DNA of 36,106 bases, taken from contig CANQIC010000014.1 in assembly GCA_947623865.1 (NCBI GenBank), positions 1 through 36,106 of the forward strand, in the 5' to 3' direction. The translations under genes were made by a program, and so were the position numbers. Source of the stretch: an uncultured Clostridia bacterium. Lineage in GTDB: Bacteria; Bacillota; Clostridia; TANB77; CAG-508. This document shows positions 16,879-26,097 of this stretch, in pieces. How positions within the stretch are numbered: the first letter of the stretch is position 1; each line of letters opens with the position of its first letter. The notes under the pieces were generated by a model. The model was not told the DNA's origin, did no database searches, and saw only the letters and a program-made list of their open reading frames with translations.

Positions 16879-19677
16879 ATGAAGAAAAACAAAAAAAGAA
16901 TAATACTTGTAGTAACATTCTTAATACTATTTGCAATTTACATAGGAATAAGTTTAAGAGGGGAATACTTAAGAACATTAGAAATTGGACAAGAATACTT
17001 ATCAGTATTTGAACAAAATATAAAATATAAGATAGCAGTAGTTCTTATTAACTTTGTTGTATTATACATACTAACTTATATAACAACAAAATTTATACAT
17101 AGAGGACTAAAAAAATTCTTTGCTGAAGAAAAAAAAGAAATGCCAAAACTTCCTAACAAATCAATAAGTCTTATATTAAGTGTAATAATAAGTATGATAG
17201 CATCTAGCTTTTTAACAGAGAAAGCAATGCTTGCAATAAATACTTCTTGGTTTGGTATTGCAGATCCTATTTTTAATATAGACATAGGATACTATATATT
17301 CCAAAAACCGTTTATAGAATCAGCAATAATTTATTTTATTATTTTAACAGTAATATATTCAATATATGTAGCAGCATATTATATAATAAGTTTTAATGTA
17401 TATTTTCATGAAGGTATAGATTCAGAAATGTTAAAGAAAAATACATTTATTAAGCATATAATAACAAATATAGTACTAATGGTTTTAGGATTAGCAGCAA
17501 TTACGTTAGTAAATGCACAAAATGTAGTTTCAGGTAAATTTTTAAATCTATCAGAAGATATAAAACTTTATGGTGCAGGACTTATTGATTCTACAATAAA
17601 GGTATGGGGATATAGAATATTTGCTATTGTTATACCAGTTTGCGTAATAATGGCAATAAAGAATTTTAGAAAAGAAAAATTTAAAAAAGTAATGATTTGG
17701 CTAAGTAGCATTCCAGTATATCTAGTAATTCTATTTATAATAATAATAGGATTTGATTTAATATATATAAATAAAAACGAATTAGATAAAGAGAAAACTT
17801 ATATAGAAAATAATATAGCTTTTACAAAAAAAGCATACGATATAGAAATTGATGAAATAGAAATTCAAAACAGTGAAACAATAACAACAGATGATATAAA
17901 CAATAATAAAGAAGTAATAAATAATATTAATTTATTAAAAAAAGAAAATATATTAGAAACATTACAACAATATCAAAGTAATTCTGGATACTATTCATAT
18001 AATGTAGCAGTTCCACAATTATGCAATGTAGATGGAAAACAACAGTTAGCATATATAAGTCCAAGGGAAATTGTTAGTAATGATACAAGAACATACAATA
18101 ACAAAACTTACGAGTACACACATGGATATGGTGTAGTACTTACATCAGCAAGTAATGTAGATGAAAATGGTAATTTATCATATATACAAAGTGAATTTTC
18201 AAATAAAAATGATAAAGTAAAAATAAATGAGCCAAGAATATATTTTGGATTAGAAACAAATGATCCAATAATTACAAATGCAAAAAACAAAGAAGAATAT
18301 GATTATCCTCTTACAAGTACAACTAGTAGTACTAATACATATAATGGGGAAGCAGGTTTAAAACTTAATTTTCTAGATAGAATAATATTAGGGATAAAAG
18401 AAAAAAATATGGGAATAGCTTTTTCTGGAAATGTAACAAAGGATAGTAAAATAATCACAACAAGAAATATTATAGAGAGGGCAAAAAAAATAATTCCATA
18501 TTTAAAATATGATGAAAATCCATATATGATAGTAACAGACAATGGGGATTTAATGTGGGTACTAGATGCATATACAACATCAAATAATTATCCATATGCT
18601 CAAGAAACAGTCATTGAATATAATGGAATTAAAGAAAAAATAAATTATATAAGAAATTCTGTAAAAGTGTTAATTGATCCATACAATGGAGATATTAAAT
18701 TTTACTTAACAGACAAAACAGATCCAATAGCAGTAAGTTATAGCAAAATATATGATGGATTGTTTGAGGATAGCGAAAATATGCCTAAAGAGGTTTCAAA
18801 GCATATTGTATATCCAAAATATTTGTACAACATACAATCTAAAATACTGGAGCAATATCATAATATCCAACCTGAAGTGTTATATAGACAAGATGATGTT
18901 TGGGATGTATCAAAAGAAAATACAACAAGAACCACTAGTGCATCAACTGGAACAGACATAATTCCATATTATACTCAAGTAAAAACATTAGATAATAATA
19001 GTTCACAATTAGGATTAGTTGTACCTTATACAATATTAGAAAAACAAAATATAATATCATACTTAGTAGGTACATGCGATGAACAAAACAATAAAAAATT
19101 AACTCTATATAAATTTAAAACAGAAAATGCAATTTTGGGAACAACTCAATTAGATACACTTGTAGAGCAAGATGAAAATATTTCAAAAGAGTTAAATGCA
19201 TTGAATACAACAGGAACAAAATTAGAGAAAAACATAATTGTTGTACCAATAAATAATACTTTACTTTATGTTGAACCTATATATCAAGTAATGCTAAATG
19301 ATGAATCACAAATACCATTACTAAAAAAGATAGTAGTTGCATCAGGAAATAAAGTTGCAATAGGTAATAATATAGATGAAGCGTTAAAAAATCTTTTATC
19401 ACAACAAGCTATTAAAATAGAAATAGAAAGTGAAAATAAAGATGAATTAATAGAACAAATAATAGAAGCAAACAACAATTTAGAACAATCAAATACAAGT
19501 AACAATTGGGAAATGATAGGACAGGATATGGCAAGACTTCAAGAATTAATTGGACAATTAGAAACAATAATTGAACAAGAAACAAAACAAAAAGAAAAAC
19601 AATCACTATCAACTACAGACAAAAATCAAAACAATGATGTTACTATAACAAATACAACTACAAATTCTGTTCAATAA
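16879..19677 (+). CDS. UPF0182 family membrane protein
   Basis: The 932-aa protein has about seven N-terminal membrane helices (residues ~10-300) followed by a large domain of ~500 residues outside the membrane and a Gln/Asn/Thr-rich low-complexity tail (QTKQKEKQSLSTTDKNQNND). Recognisable UPF0182 landmarks are the helix region with DPIFNIDIGYYIFQKPF, the later YPKYLYNIQSKILEQYH, and YRQDDVWDVSKEN. The family is widespread in Actinobacteria and Clostridia and its function is not established. Start: AGGAGG 8 nt upstream. No in-frame CGG in 932 codons. A terminator follows the stop directly. Confidence 0.88.
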   Translation: MKKNKKRIILVVTFLILFAIYIGISLRGEYLRTLEIGQEYLSVFEQNIKYKIAVVLINFVVLYILTYITTKFIHRGLKKFFAEEKKEMPKLPNKSISLILSVIISMIASSFLTEKAMLAINTSWFGIADPIFNIDIGYYIFQKPFIESAIIYFIILTVIYSIYVAAYYIISFNVYFHEGIDSEMLKKNTFIKHIITNIVLMVLGLAAITLVNAQNVVSGKFLNLSEDIKLYGAGLIDSTIKVWGYRIFAIVIPVCVIMAIKNFRKEKFKKVMIWLSSIPVYLVILFIIIIGFDLIYINKNELDKEKTYIENNIAFTKKAYDIEIDEIEIQNSETITTDDINNNKEVINNINLLKKENILETLQQYQSNSGYYSYNVAVPQLCNVDGKQQLAYISPREIVSNDTRTYNNKTYEYTHGYGVVLTSASNVDENGNLSYIQSEFSNKNDKVKINEPRIYFGLETNDPIITNAKNKEEYDYPLTSTTSSTNTYNGEAGLKLNFLDRIILGIKEKNMGIAFSGNVTKDSKIITTRNIIERAKKIIPYLKYDENPYMIVTDNGDLMWVLDAYTTSNNYPYAQETVIEYNGIKEKINYIRNSVKVLIDPYNGDIKFYLTDKTDPIAVSYSKIYDGLFEDSENMPKEVSKHIVYPKYLYNIQSKILEQYHNIQPEVLYRQDDVWDVSKENTTRTTSASTGTDIIPYYTQVKTLDNNSSQLGLVVPYTILEKQNIISYLVGTCDEQNNKKLTLYKFKTENAILGTTQLDTLVEQDENISKELNALNTTGTKLEKNIIVVPINNTLLYVEPIYQVMLNDESQIPLLKKIVVASGNKVAIGNNIDEALKNLLSQQAIKIEIESENKDELIEQIIEANNNLEQSNTSNNWEMIGQDMARLQELIGQLETIIEQETKQKEKQSLSTTDKNQNNDVTITNTTTNSVQ

Positions 19678-19694
19678 AAAATGTATAATAAAAT

Positions 19695-19728
19695 AAAAAC
19701 ATCTAAAAATATATTTAGGTGTTTTTTT
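19695..19728 (+). terminator. Terminator of the UPF0182 gene, containing the next gene's ribosome binding site
   Basis: 13-bp stem 19695-19707 with 19714-19726 (one G·U), 6-nt loop, T run in the 3' arm. The AGGTG at 19717-19721, 7 nt before the DUF5665 start, lies inside the 3' arm, so readthrough mRNA would have this site paired. Confidence 0.7.
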
Positions 19729-20004
19729 ATGTTTTTTAAAAAGATAAATAAAAAAATTGATAAAATAAATGAAAGTTTAGAAAAGGCTAATATAATTGAA
19801 ATTTCATATATTATAGGAAATAAAAAAGAAATATTAAAAAGAAATTTAATAGCAGGTATATCAAGAGGAGTAGGAATAGGAATTGGAATAACCATTATTA
19901 CAGCGATTATTATAATCTTGTTAAGAAGATTAATAATGCTTAACATACCTGTAATAGGAGACTATATAGCAGATATAGTTGAGATTGTAGAAAAAAGCAG
20001 ATAA
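19729..20004 (+). CDS. DUF5665 family small membrane protein
   Basis: The 91-aa start at 19729 is preferred over the in-frame ATG at 19681, because that upstream stretch is the terminator hairpin. The N-terminal half is a charged amphipathic region (KKINKKIDKINESLEKANI). A conserved block follows: KRNLIAGISRGVGIGIGITI with a long helix, then LRRLIMLNIPVIGDYIADIV. This is the DUF5665 pattern known from Clostridia. The function is unknown. The protein probably has one or two membrane helices near residues 45-70. Confidence 0.75.
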   Translation: MFFKKINKKIDKINESLEKANIIEISYIIGNKKEILKRNLIAGISRGVGIGIGITIITAIIIILLRRLIMLNIPVIGDYIADIVEIVEKSR

Positions 20005-20076
20005 AGAATTGGATATGACCTATATGATATTTTGTAGCATTTGGAACACATCTTTATATTAATTTTGTAAAATCTC

Positions 20077-20105
20077 TTGCATTTTCTATATAATTATAGT
20101 AAAAT
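20077..20105 (+). promoter_or_regulatory. Promoter of rpsO
   Basis: TTGCAT (20077-20082), 17-nt spacer, TAAAAT (20100-20105), leaving a leader of about 95 nt before the rpsO start. Confidence 0.6.
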
Positions 20106-20106
20106 A

Positions 20107-20180
20107 GTTCTGTTCTAGTAAAGAACGTTTTACCTTATTCTTAAATTAAAGAGTATCCGACTTTAATTTCAGTTTAAGGC
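20107..20180 (+). promoter_or_regulatory. Structured rpsO leader, possible S15 autoregulatory RNA
   Basis: The leader can fold into a small hairpin (gttct/agaac, 20107-20126) and a larger one whose core is a perfect 9-bp stem (aaattaaag with ctttaattt, loop agtatccga) closed by cctta/taagg. S15 mRNA leaders with different folds that bind S15 are known in several Firmicutes. This one is inferred from position and fold only. Confidence 0.4.
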
Positions 20181-20207
20181 ATATTTTAGAAATAGGAGGA
20201 AAATATA

Positions 20208-20471
20208 ATGACTAAAGAAAGAAAACAAGAAATCATTAATACTTTTAAAAGAGATGAAAATGATACAGGTTCATCAGAAGTTCAAATTGCTTTATTAACA
20301 GAAAGAATTAATGAATTAACAGAACATTTAAAAGTTCATAAAAAAGATAATCATTCAAGACGTGGACTTTTACAAATGGTAGGTAAAAGAAGAAACCTAC
20401 TTAACTATTTAGCTAAAAAAGATTTACCTAAATATAGAGATATAGTTGCAAAATTAAATTTAAGAAAATAA
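20208..20471 (+). CDS. rpsO: 30S ribosomal protein S15
   Basis: The 87-aa protein matches S15 throughout: [22 protein letters not shown], then [26 protein letters not shown]15 binds the central domain of 16S rRNA early in small-subunit assembly. The gene precedes pnp, the conserved rpsO-pnp order. The ATG has AGGAGG 9 nt upstream. One Arg is encoded by CGT (within the SRRG motif), showing that CGT, unlike CGG, is used in core genes here. Confidence 0.98.
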   Translation: MTKERKQEIINTFKRDENDTGSSEVQIALLTERINELTEHLKVHKKDNHSRRGLLQMVGKRRNLLNYLAKKDLPKYRDIVAKLNLRK

Positions 20472-20479
20472 TTGTAACG

Positions 20480-20510
20480 AGGGCGGAGTTTATTTTCCGC
20501 CCTTAAAAAC
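20480..20510 (+). terminator. GC-rich hairpin after rpsO
   Basis: An 8-bp perfect GC-rich stem (agggcgga 20480-20487 with 20496-20503) is followed only by ttaaaaac, a poor U-tract. It may be a partial terminator or an mRNA-stabilising end, allowing readthrough into pnp. Confidence 0.6.
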
Positions 20511-20533
20511 AAATTTAATTAGAGATTATAAGT

Positions 20534-20622
20534 AAGATATGTTGTTATATGAAGGGTAGCTTGTAAAATACATTTTATTTTAAAATGTATTTTAGAGGTT
20601 ACATTCATTAACAAAATATCTT
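20534..20622 (+). promoter_or_regulatory. Long hairpin in the pnp leader
   Basis: The segment folds into one near-continuous stem of about 36 pairs: 20534-20540 with 20616-20622, 20542-20547 with 20609-20614, 20549-20553 with 20604-20608, 20556-20562 with 20596-20602 (two G·U) and a perfect 12-bp tip 20565-20576 with 20582-20593. It ends 36 nt before the pnp start. A long leader duplex is where E. coli pnp is cut by RNase III and then autoregulated by PNPase; a parallel role here is inference. Confidence 0.6.
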
Positions 20623-20658
20623 CCTAATAATAAATTATTTTTTTAAGGAGGAAAGTTT

Positions 20659-22779
20659 ATGTTTAAAACATATTCAATGGAACTTGCAGGAAGAACACTA
20701 ACAATTGAAACAGGAAAAATGGCAGAGCTTGCAAATGCAAACGTATTAGTTAGATACGGAGATACAGCTGTAATGGTAAATGTTACAGCATCAAAAGAAC
20801 CAAGAGAGGGAATAGATTTTTTCCCTTTATCAGTAGACTATGAAGAAAAATTATATTCAGTAGGAAAAATACCAGGAAGTTTCCAAAAAAGAGAAGGAAA
20901 ACCATCTGATAAAGCAATACTTACATCAAGAGTTATTGATAGACCAATAAGGCCTTTATTTCCAAAAGATTTTAGGAATGACGTATGTGTTGTTGCAACA
21001 GTATTATCAGTTGATCCAGATAATTCACCAGAAGTATGTGCAATGATAGGATCGTCAGCAGCACTTTCAATATCAGACATACCATTTGGAGGACCAACAG
21101 GTTCAGTAGCTGTAGGCCTAGTTGATGGAGAAATTGTTATAAACCCAACAGTAGAGCAAAGAGCAAAAACAGATTTAACATTAACGGTTGCTGGAACAAA
21201 AGAAAAAATAGCTATGATAGAAGCAGGTGCAAACGAAATACCTGACAGCTTAATGTTAGAAGCTATTAAAAAAGGCCATGAAGAAATCAAAAAAATATGT
21301 GATTTTATATTAGAAATAAAATCTGAAATAGGAAAACCAAAAATGGAATATAAATCATTTGAGGTAGACCATGAAGTATATGAAGAAATTGAAAATAACT
21401 TCGAAGATAGAATGTATAAAGATGTACAAGCTATAGATAAAGAAGTAAGAGACGATAATATGGATAAATTAGCAGAAGATGTAACTTCATATTATGTAGA
21501 AAAATATGGAGAAGAGAAAACAGAAGAGTTAAAACAAGACATAGCTGATAGTTTATATAAATTAGAGAAAAAATGTGTTAGAAAGATGATTTTCGAAGAA
21601 CATAAAAGACCAGATGGAAGAGCAATAGATGAAATAAGACCACTTTCTTGTGAAGTAGGTTTACTTCCAAGAACACATGGTAGTGCAATTTTTACAAGAG
21701 GACAAACACAAGTATTATCAGTTGCAACATTAGGAATGGTAAATGAAGAACAAAAATTAGATGGATTAGATGAAGAAGAAAGTAAAAGATATATGCATCA
21801 ATATAACTTCCCAGCATATAGTGTAGGTGAGGCAAGACCATCACGTGGACCAGGAAGAAGGGAAATAGGACATGGTGCTTTAGCAGAAAGAGCTTTAGTA
21901 CCAGTAATTCCATCAGAAGAGGAATTCCCATATGCAATTAGAGTAGTATCTGAAGTTCTATCATCAAATGGATCTACATCACAAGCAAGTATATGTGGAA
22001 GTACATTAGCATTAATGGATGCAGGTGTACCTATTAAAAATCCAGTAGCAGGTATTTCAACAGGACTTGTATCAAATCCAGATGATCCAGATGACTATGT
22101 AATGCTTACAGATATACAAGGATTAGAAGATTTCTTTGGCGATATGGACTTTAAAGTAGGTGGAACAAAAAACGGAATTACAGCTATACAAGTTGATATA
22201 AAAGTTGATGGATTAACATATAAAATAATAGAAGATGCTTTTGCAAGAACAAAAAAAGCAAGACAGTATATATTAGATGAAATAATGTTGAAACAAATTG
22301 CTGAGCCAAGAAAAGAATTATCTAAATATGCACCAAAAATAACAACAATGTCTATAAATCCTGATAAAATAAAAGATGTAATTGGAAAAGGTGGAGAAAC
22401 AATTAATAAAATAATTGACGAAACAGGTGTAAAAATAGATATTGAAGAAGATGGAAGAGTATTTATATATACTGAAGATATAGAAAAAGCAAAAAAAGCA
22501 CAAAAAATTATAGAAGATATTACTAGAGAAATTGAAGTTGGAGAAATTTATGAAGGCAAAGTTACTAAAATAATGCCATTTGGAGCATTTATGGATTTAG
22601 GTGGAGGAAAAGAAGGCTTGCTTCATATTTCTAAAATATCAGAAAAAAGAGTGGAAAAAGTAGAAGATGTGCTTAAAGAAGGAGATACATTTTTAGTAAA
22701 AGTTTTAGATATAGACAATCAAGGAAAAATTAGCTTAACTAAAAAAGGATTAGGAATAGAAGAAGAAACAGAGAAATAA
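20659..22779 (+). CDS. pnp: Polyribonucleotide nucleotidyltransferase (PNPase)
   Basis: PNPase degrades RNA 3' to 5' phosphorolytically and forms a trimer. The 706-aa protein has two RNase PH-like domains (~1-225 with [20 protein letters not shown]; ~310-545 with [19 protein letters not shown] and [19 protein letters not shown]), a helical linker between them, a KH domain (~555-610, [18 protein letters not shown]) and an S1 domain (~620-690, [30 protein letters not shown]). It follows rpsO in the conserved order, behind a long leader hairpin. AAGGAGG precedes the ATG by 7 nt. It has no in-frame CGG. Confidence 0.98.
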   Translation: MFKTYSMELAGRTLTIETGKMAELANANVLVRYGDTAVMVNVTASKEPREGIDFFPLSVDYEEKLYSVGKIPGSFQKREGKPSDKAILTSRVIDRPIRPLFPKDFRNDVCVVATVLSVDPDNSPEVCAMIGSSAALSISDIPFGGPTGSVAVGLVDGEIVINPTVEQRAKTDLTLTVAGTKEKIAMIEAGANEIPDSLMLEAIKKGHEEIKKICDFILEIKSEIGKPKMEYKSFEVDHEVYEEIENNFEDRMYKDVQAIDKEVRDDNMDKLAEDVTSYYVEKYGEEKTEELKQDIADSLYKLEKKCVRKMIFEEHKRPDGRAIDEIRPLSCEVGLLPRTHGSAIFTRGQTQVLSVATLGMVNEEQKLDGLDEEESKRYMHQYNFPAYSVGEARPSRGPGRREIGHGALAERALVPVIPSEEEFPYAIRVVSEVLSSNGSTSQASICGSTLALMDAGVPIKNPVAGISTGLVSNPDDPDDYVMLTDIQGLEDFFGDMDFKVGGTKNGITAIQVDIKVDGLTYKIIEDAFARTKKARQYILDEIMLKQIAEPRKELSKYAPKITTMSINPDKIKDVIGKGGETINKIIDETGVKIDIEEDGRVFIYTEDIEKAKKAQKIIEDITREIEVGEIYEGKVTKIMPFGAFMDLGGGKEGLLHISKISEKRVEKVEDVLKEGDTFLVKVLDIDNQGKISLTKKGLGIEEETEK

Positions 22780-22842
22780 TTTAAATATAATTATATAATT
22801 TGCTGTTTAGAGTAATCCATAAAATAAATGATTAATAAAAAT

Positions 22843-22871
22843 TTGCAAAAAGATAAAAATAGTAGTATAAT
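22843..22871 (+). promoter_or_regulatory. Promoter of the glycosyltransferase gene
   Basis: TTGCAA (22843-22848), 17-nt spacer, TATAAT (22866-22871). Downstream a 10-bp stem (22874-22883 with 22915-22924, one G·U) with a 31-nt loop occupies the leader, just before AAGGAGAG. Confidence 0.6.
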
Positions 22872-22947
22872 AGAAAAGGTGGCGAAATAAAATATAATAA
22901 AAGATATTTATTGAGCCATCTTTTGAGGTAAAATAAGGAGAGATAAA

Positions 22948-24189
22948 ATGGAATATTTATATATACTACAACAAGCATTAGTTTGGATTATAACAATATT
23001 CTGGCTATATAATATAGTAATAAGTGCATGTTCATTAGTAAAATTAAAAGAGAAACCATTATTAGTAGATAAAAAACATAAATTTATGGCATTAATACCT
23101 GCTCATAATGAGGCAGCTGTTGTTGGAAACTTAGTGGAAAGTTTAAAGAATCAAAACTATCCAGAGGAATTATTAGATATATATGTTATTGCAGATAACT
23201 GTACAGACAACACTGCAGAAGTTGCAAGAAATTCAGGTGCTATTGTTTATGAAAGATTTGATGAAAAGAAAAAAACGAAAGGTTTTGCAATGCAATGGTT
23301 TTTAAACAAAATGAATGAGCAAGGTGCAGATTATGATGCAATGTGTGTGTTTGATGCAGACAATGTTGCAATGCCAGATTTCATTGCGGCAATGAATAAA
23401 AAACTTTGTCAGGGTGAAGAAGTGGTTCAAGGATACAGAGATATAAAAAATCCTACAGATTCATGGGTATCATCAGGATATGCACTATTCTATTGGACTA
23501 TGCATAGATTTTATCATTTAGCAAGATATAACTTAGGATTATCACCATTATTGAATGGTACAGGATTTATGGTAAAATATGATCTTATAAAAGAAGAAGG
23601 TTGGAATACAAAAACATTAACAGAAGACATAGAGTTTTCATTAATAAATATTTCAAAAGGAAGAAAATTAGGTTGGGCAACAGATGCAGTAGTATATGAT
23701 GAACAGCCACTTGAATACAATCAATCATGGACACAGAGAATGAGATGGTCAGTTGGACATATACAATGTGTTAAATACTATTTAAAAGATTTAGCAAGAG
23801 GTGTAAAAGACCATAAAAGTTTAATGAATTTCGATGGTTTCCTTTACTTAATGGGTATGCCAATGCTTATTATAACATTAGGACTATTAGTTGTTAACTT
23901 TATAATATATGCAGTAAACGGAATGACAACAGCAGCATTGATATGGAATTATTTGAGATATTTAGGAGCAACTTTCTTACTTCCACCACTTACAGCGATT
24001 CTTATAATGTGGCTTGATAAAAGGCCAATAAAACCAATGATTAAAGGAATACTTTGTTATCCATTATTCTTGGGATCTTGGATATTAATTAATATAAAAG
24101 CATTAATAAAACCTGATACTACATGGACAAAAATTGAACATACAAGGAATGTTAAAGTTGATGAACTAGATAATAAAATAAAAGCTTAA
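22948..24189 (+). CDS. Membrane-bound processive family 2 glycosyltransferase
   Basis: The 413-aa protein has an N-terminal membrane helix (~8-30), a GT-A catalytic domain and three or four C-terminal helices (~290-390). Catalytic landmarks are PAHNEAAVVGNLVESL, the DNCTDNT nucleotide-sugar site, DADN (the DxD metal motif), TEDIEFS (catalytic Asp) and QRMRWSVGH, the Q-x-x-R-W signature of processive enzymes such as cellulose and hyaluronan synthases. It probably builds a surface polysaccharide from a UDP-sugar; the sugar is unknown. It is a single-gene unit with its own promoter and terminator. Confidence 0.85.
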   Translation: MEYLYILQQALVWIITIFWLYNIVISACSLVKLKEKPLLVDKKHKFMALIPAHNEAAVVGNLVESLKNQNYPEELLDIYVIADNCTDNTAEVARNSGAIVYERFDEKKKTKGFAMQWFLNKMNEQGADYDAMCVFDADNVAMPDFIAAMNKKLCQGEEVVQGYRDIKNPTDSWVSSGYALFYWTMHRFYHLARYNLGLSPLLNGTGFMVKYDLIKEEGWNTKTLTEDIEFSLINISKGRKLGWATDAVVYDEQPLEYNQSWTQRMRWSVGHIQCVKYYLKDLARGVKDHKSLMNFDGFLYLMGMPMLIITLGLLVVNFIIYAVNGMTTAALIWNYLRYLGATFLLPPLTAILIMWLDKRPIKPMIKGILCYPLFLGSWILINIKALIKPDTTWTKIEHTRNVKVDELDNKIKA

Positions 24190-24199
24190 ATTTATATAA

Positions 24200-24227
24200 G
24201 GGCGTATCAAATACGCTCTTTTTTTTA
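24200..24227 (+). terminator. Terminator of the glycosyltransferase gene
   Basis: 8-bp stem gggcgtat with atacgctc (24200-24218, one G·U), tiny loop, followed by eight T. Confidence 0.8.
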
Positions 24228-24427
24228 TTGCAAATGTCGTAGAGGTCGCAACCCTCGGTGACCTGTGATAAAATAAAAATATAGAGATATTAATATAGAT
24301 AAAATATTGAAATTACTTCATACCAATTCGCTAAGACGGAGGAAAAAATCCCATTTCTACGAAATAAATTTTTTCCTCACGTTCCGACGCTCTTTTCATA
24401 CAAACAATAATTTAAATGACAAAAATA
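24228..24427. other. Intergenic region with hairpins, no gene seen
   Basis: Two stem-loops are visible: a short one with arms aggtc/gacct near 24243-24264, and a long one, 24339-24349 with 24368-24378 (11 bp perfect) with a further 5-bp stem inside (24353-24357 with 24361-24365). Neither has a proper terminator tail for a known gene. The purpose is unknown. Confidence 0.4.
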
Positions 24428-24456
24428 GTGACAAACCATTTCTTAAATGATATAAT
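24428..24456 (+). promoter_or_regulatory. Promoter of the P-loop/Asp23-like, cmk and plsC genes
   Basis: GTGACA (24428-24433), 17-nt spacer, TATAAT (24451-24456) preceded by TGA (extended -10), 21 nt before the start codon. Confidence 0.6.
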
Positions 24457-24476
24457 TCAAATCGGAGTGAATAATT

Positions 24477-25341
24477 ATGATAATAGATAAAATCATAGAT
24501 AGTAGAATAAAAACATATGCATTTGTTGGGCCATCACGGAACAGGAAAGAGCTATAGAGCTCAAATGGTTGCAAGTGAGAGAGGAATAAAATATATAATT
24601 GATGATGGACTTTTAATAAAAGAAAATGAAGTTATTGCTGGAATTTCTGCAAAAAAGGCTGCAACAAAGATAGAAACAGTAAAAAAAGCATTATTTAATA
24701 ATCAAGAAGAAGCAAGAGAAATAAAAAAAGCTTTTATAAAATATAGACCAGAAAGCATATTGATACTAGGCACATCTGATAATATGATTAAAAAAATTAG
24801 GGAGAATTTAGGACTTCCTGAACTTACAGAAACTATATACATAACAGATGTAGCTACTGAAAATGAAATGGCAGAGGCGAAAAGAATTAGGCAAACACAA
24901 GGAAAACATGTTATTCCTGTACCAACATTTGAGATAAAAAAAGATTTTTCAGGGCTTATACTAGATCCACTCCAAATTTTTAAGTTTAAAGGAAAGGATA
25001 CTAGTCCATATATATCAGAAAAATCAATAATAAGACCAACATTTAGTTATTTAGGAAATTTTAGAATATCAGATACTGTATTTAGACAAATAATAGAGTA
25101 TTTAGCAAAAAGAACTAAATCAATTTATAAAATAAACAGAGTCAGAATCGATAAAATAGAAGGTGAAGAAGGAATTAGTATATATATGGAGGTAAGTTTA
25201 CTATATGGATATAATGTAGTAGACGAATTAAGAAATTTTAAAAAGAGATGTAAAAGAGAAATAGAAAATCAAACTGCAATGAATATTGAAACAATGGATA
25301 TAGTTGCAAAAGGAATATATGTGCCAGAGGAGGAACAATAA
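24477..25341 (+). CDS. P-loop ATPase with Asp23-like C-terminal domain, +1 frameshift at CGG
   Basis: The ATG at 24477 has GGAG upstream. Its frame reads 20 codons, meets CGG (24537-24539), then stops at 24555. Skipping the C at 24537 restores a perfect Walker A: VGPS joined to GTGKSYRA, then continues to the TAA at 25339-25341, giving 287 aa. Residues ~15-180 form the nucleotide-binding part. The last ~100 (ISDTVFRQIIEYLAKRT, then EVSLLYGYNVVDELRNFKKR and MNIETMDIVAKGIYV) resemble the Asp23/Gls24 envelope-stress fold. The stop overlaps the cmk start (TAATG), so readthrough is needed for coupling to cmk. The fusion is not one I know a function for. Either a programmed shift, a broken gene or a sequence error explains the C. 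Confidence 0.7.
24537..24539 (+). other. +1 frameshift site 1: CGG at codon 21
   Basis: Zero-frame context is cca tca CGG aac. Skipping one base gives cca tca (c) gga aca gga, i.e. P-S-G-T-G of the P-loop. Confidence 0.65.
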
Positions 25342-26015
25342 TGGGATTTATAGTAGGAATAGATGGGCCAGCAGGTAGTGGTAAAGGAACAGTAACAAAA
25401 AAAGTAGCAAATAAATTAGGTTTAATAAACATAGATACTGGAATTACATATAGATGTGTTGCATTGAAAGTTTTAAATCAAAAAATATCATTAAAAGATA
25501 TTGAAAAGATAATAGAGGTAGCAAAAAATGCAAAGATATATATAGATAATACTCCAAATGGAGACAATGTATATTTAGATGGAAAAAATGTTACAAAAGA
25601 TATTAGATCAAAAGAAGTTACAAAAATAGTATCACAGGTTTCTTCTATAAAAGAAGTCAGGTTTATAATGGTAGATATGCAAAGAAAACTTGCAGAAGGC
25701 AAAAATGTAATTATGGAAGGAAGAGATATTTGTACATATGTATTTCCAAATGCTGATGTAAAGATATATTTAGATGCAAATATAGAAGAAAGAGCAAAAA
25801 GGAGATATAAAGAAAATCAAGAGAAAAATATAAATATGACATATGAAGAAGTTTATGAAAACATAAGAAAAAGAGATGAAAATGATAAATCAAAAGAGAT
25901 TGGAGCATTAAAAGTAGCAGAAGATAGCATAATTATTGATACGACAAGTTTAAATATAGATGAAGTAGTAGATAAAATAATTGATATAATAACATTAAAA
26001 AAAGCTAAATTGTAA
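25341..26015 (+). CDS. cmk: Cytidylate kinase
   Basis: Cmk phosphorylates CMP and dCMP with ATP, feeding pyrimidine nucleotide and phospholipid synthesis. The 224-aa length is standard. Motifs are the P-loop GIDGPAGSGKGTVTKKVA (~5-22), DTGITYRCVALK (the usual form is DTGAMYR, here changed), MEGRDICTYVFPNADVKIYLDA (usual GRDIGTVVFP), and an Arg-rich lid (ERAKRRYKE). Its ATG overlaps the stop of the preceding P-loop gene. plsC follows 82 nt later, the common cmk-plsC pairing. No in-frame CGG. Confidence 0.95.
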   Translation: MGFIVGIDGPAGSGKGTVTKKVANKLGLINIDTGITYRCVALKVLNQKISLKDIEKIIEVAKNAKIYIDNTPNGDNVYLDGKNVTKDIRSKEVTKIVSQVSSIKEVRFIMVDMQRKLAEGKNVIMEGRDICTYVFPNADVKIYLDANIEERAKRRYKENQEKNINMTYEEVYENIRKRDENDKSKEIGALKVAEDSIIIDTTSLNIDEVVDKIIDIITLKKAKL

Positions 26016-26024
26016 TTTGTGTGA

Positions 26025-26071
26025 TGTTCGGAAAATTCAGGACAGTCCCTAGGATTTTCCTCTCACGAACA
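26025..26071. other. Stem-loop element between cmk and plsC
   Basis: Outer arms tgttcg/cgaaca (26025-26030 with 26066-26071) enclose gaaaat/attttc (26031-26036 with 26054-26059) and a small agg/cct tip. There is no T run, so it is not a standard terminator. An aattcacag word follows at 26074. Confidence 0.4.
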
Positions 26072-26097
26072 ACAATTCACAGAAAAGGAGACAAATT

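Noticed and set aside
19681-19728. N-terminal extension of the DUF5665 protein
   Set aside because: This stretch is the terminator hairpin of the preceding gene, and the DUF5665 family starts near the ATG at 19729.
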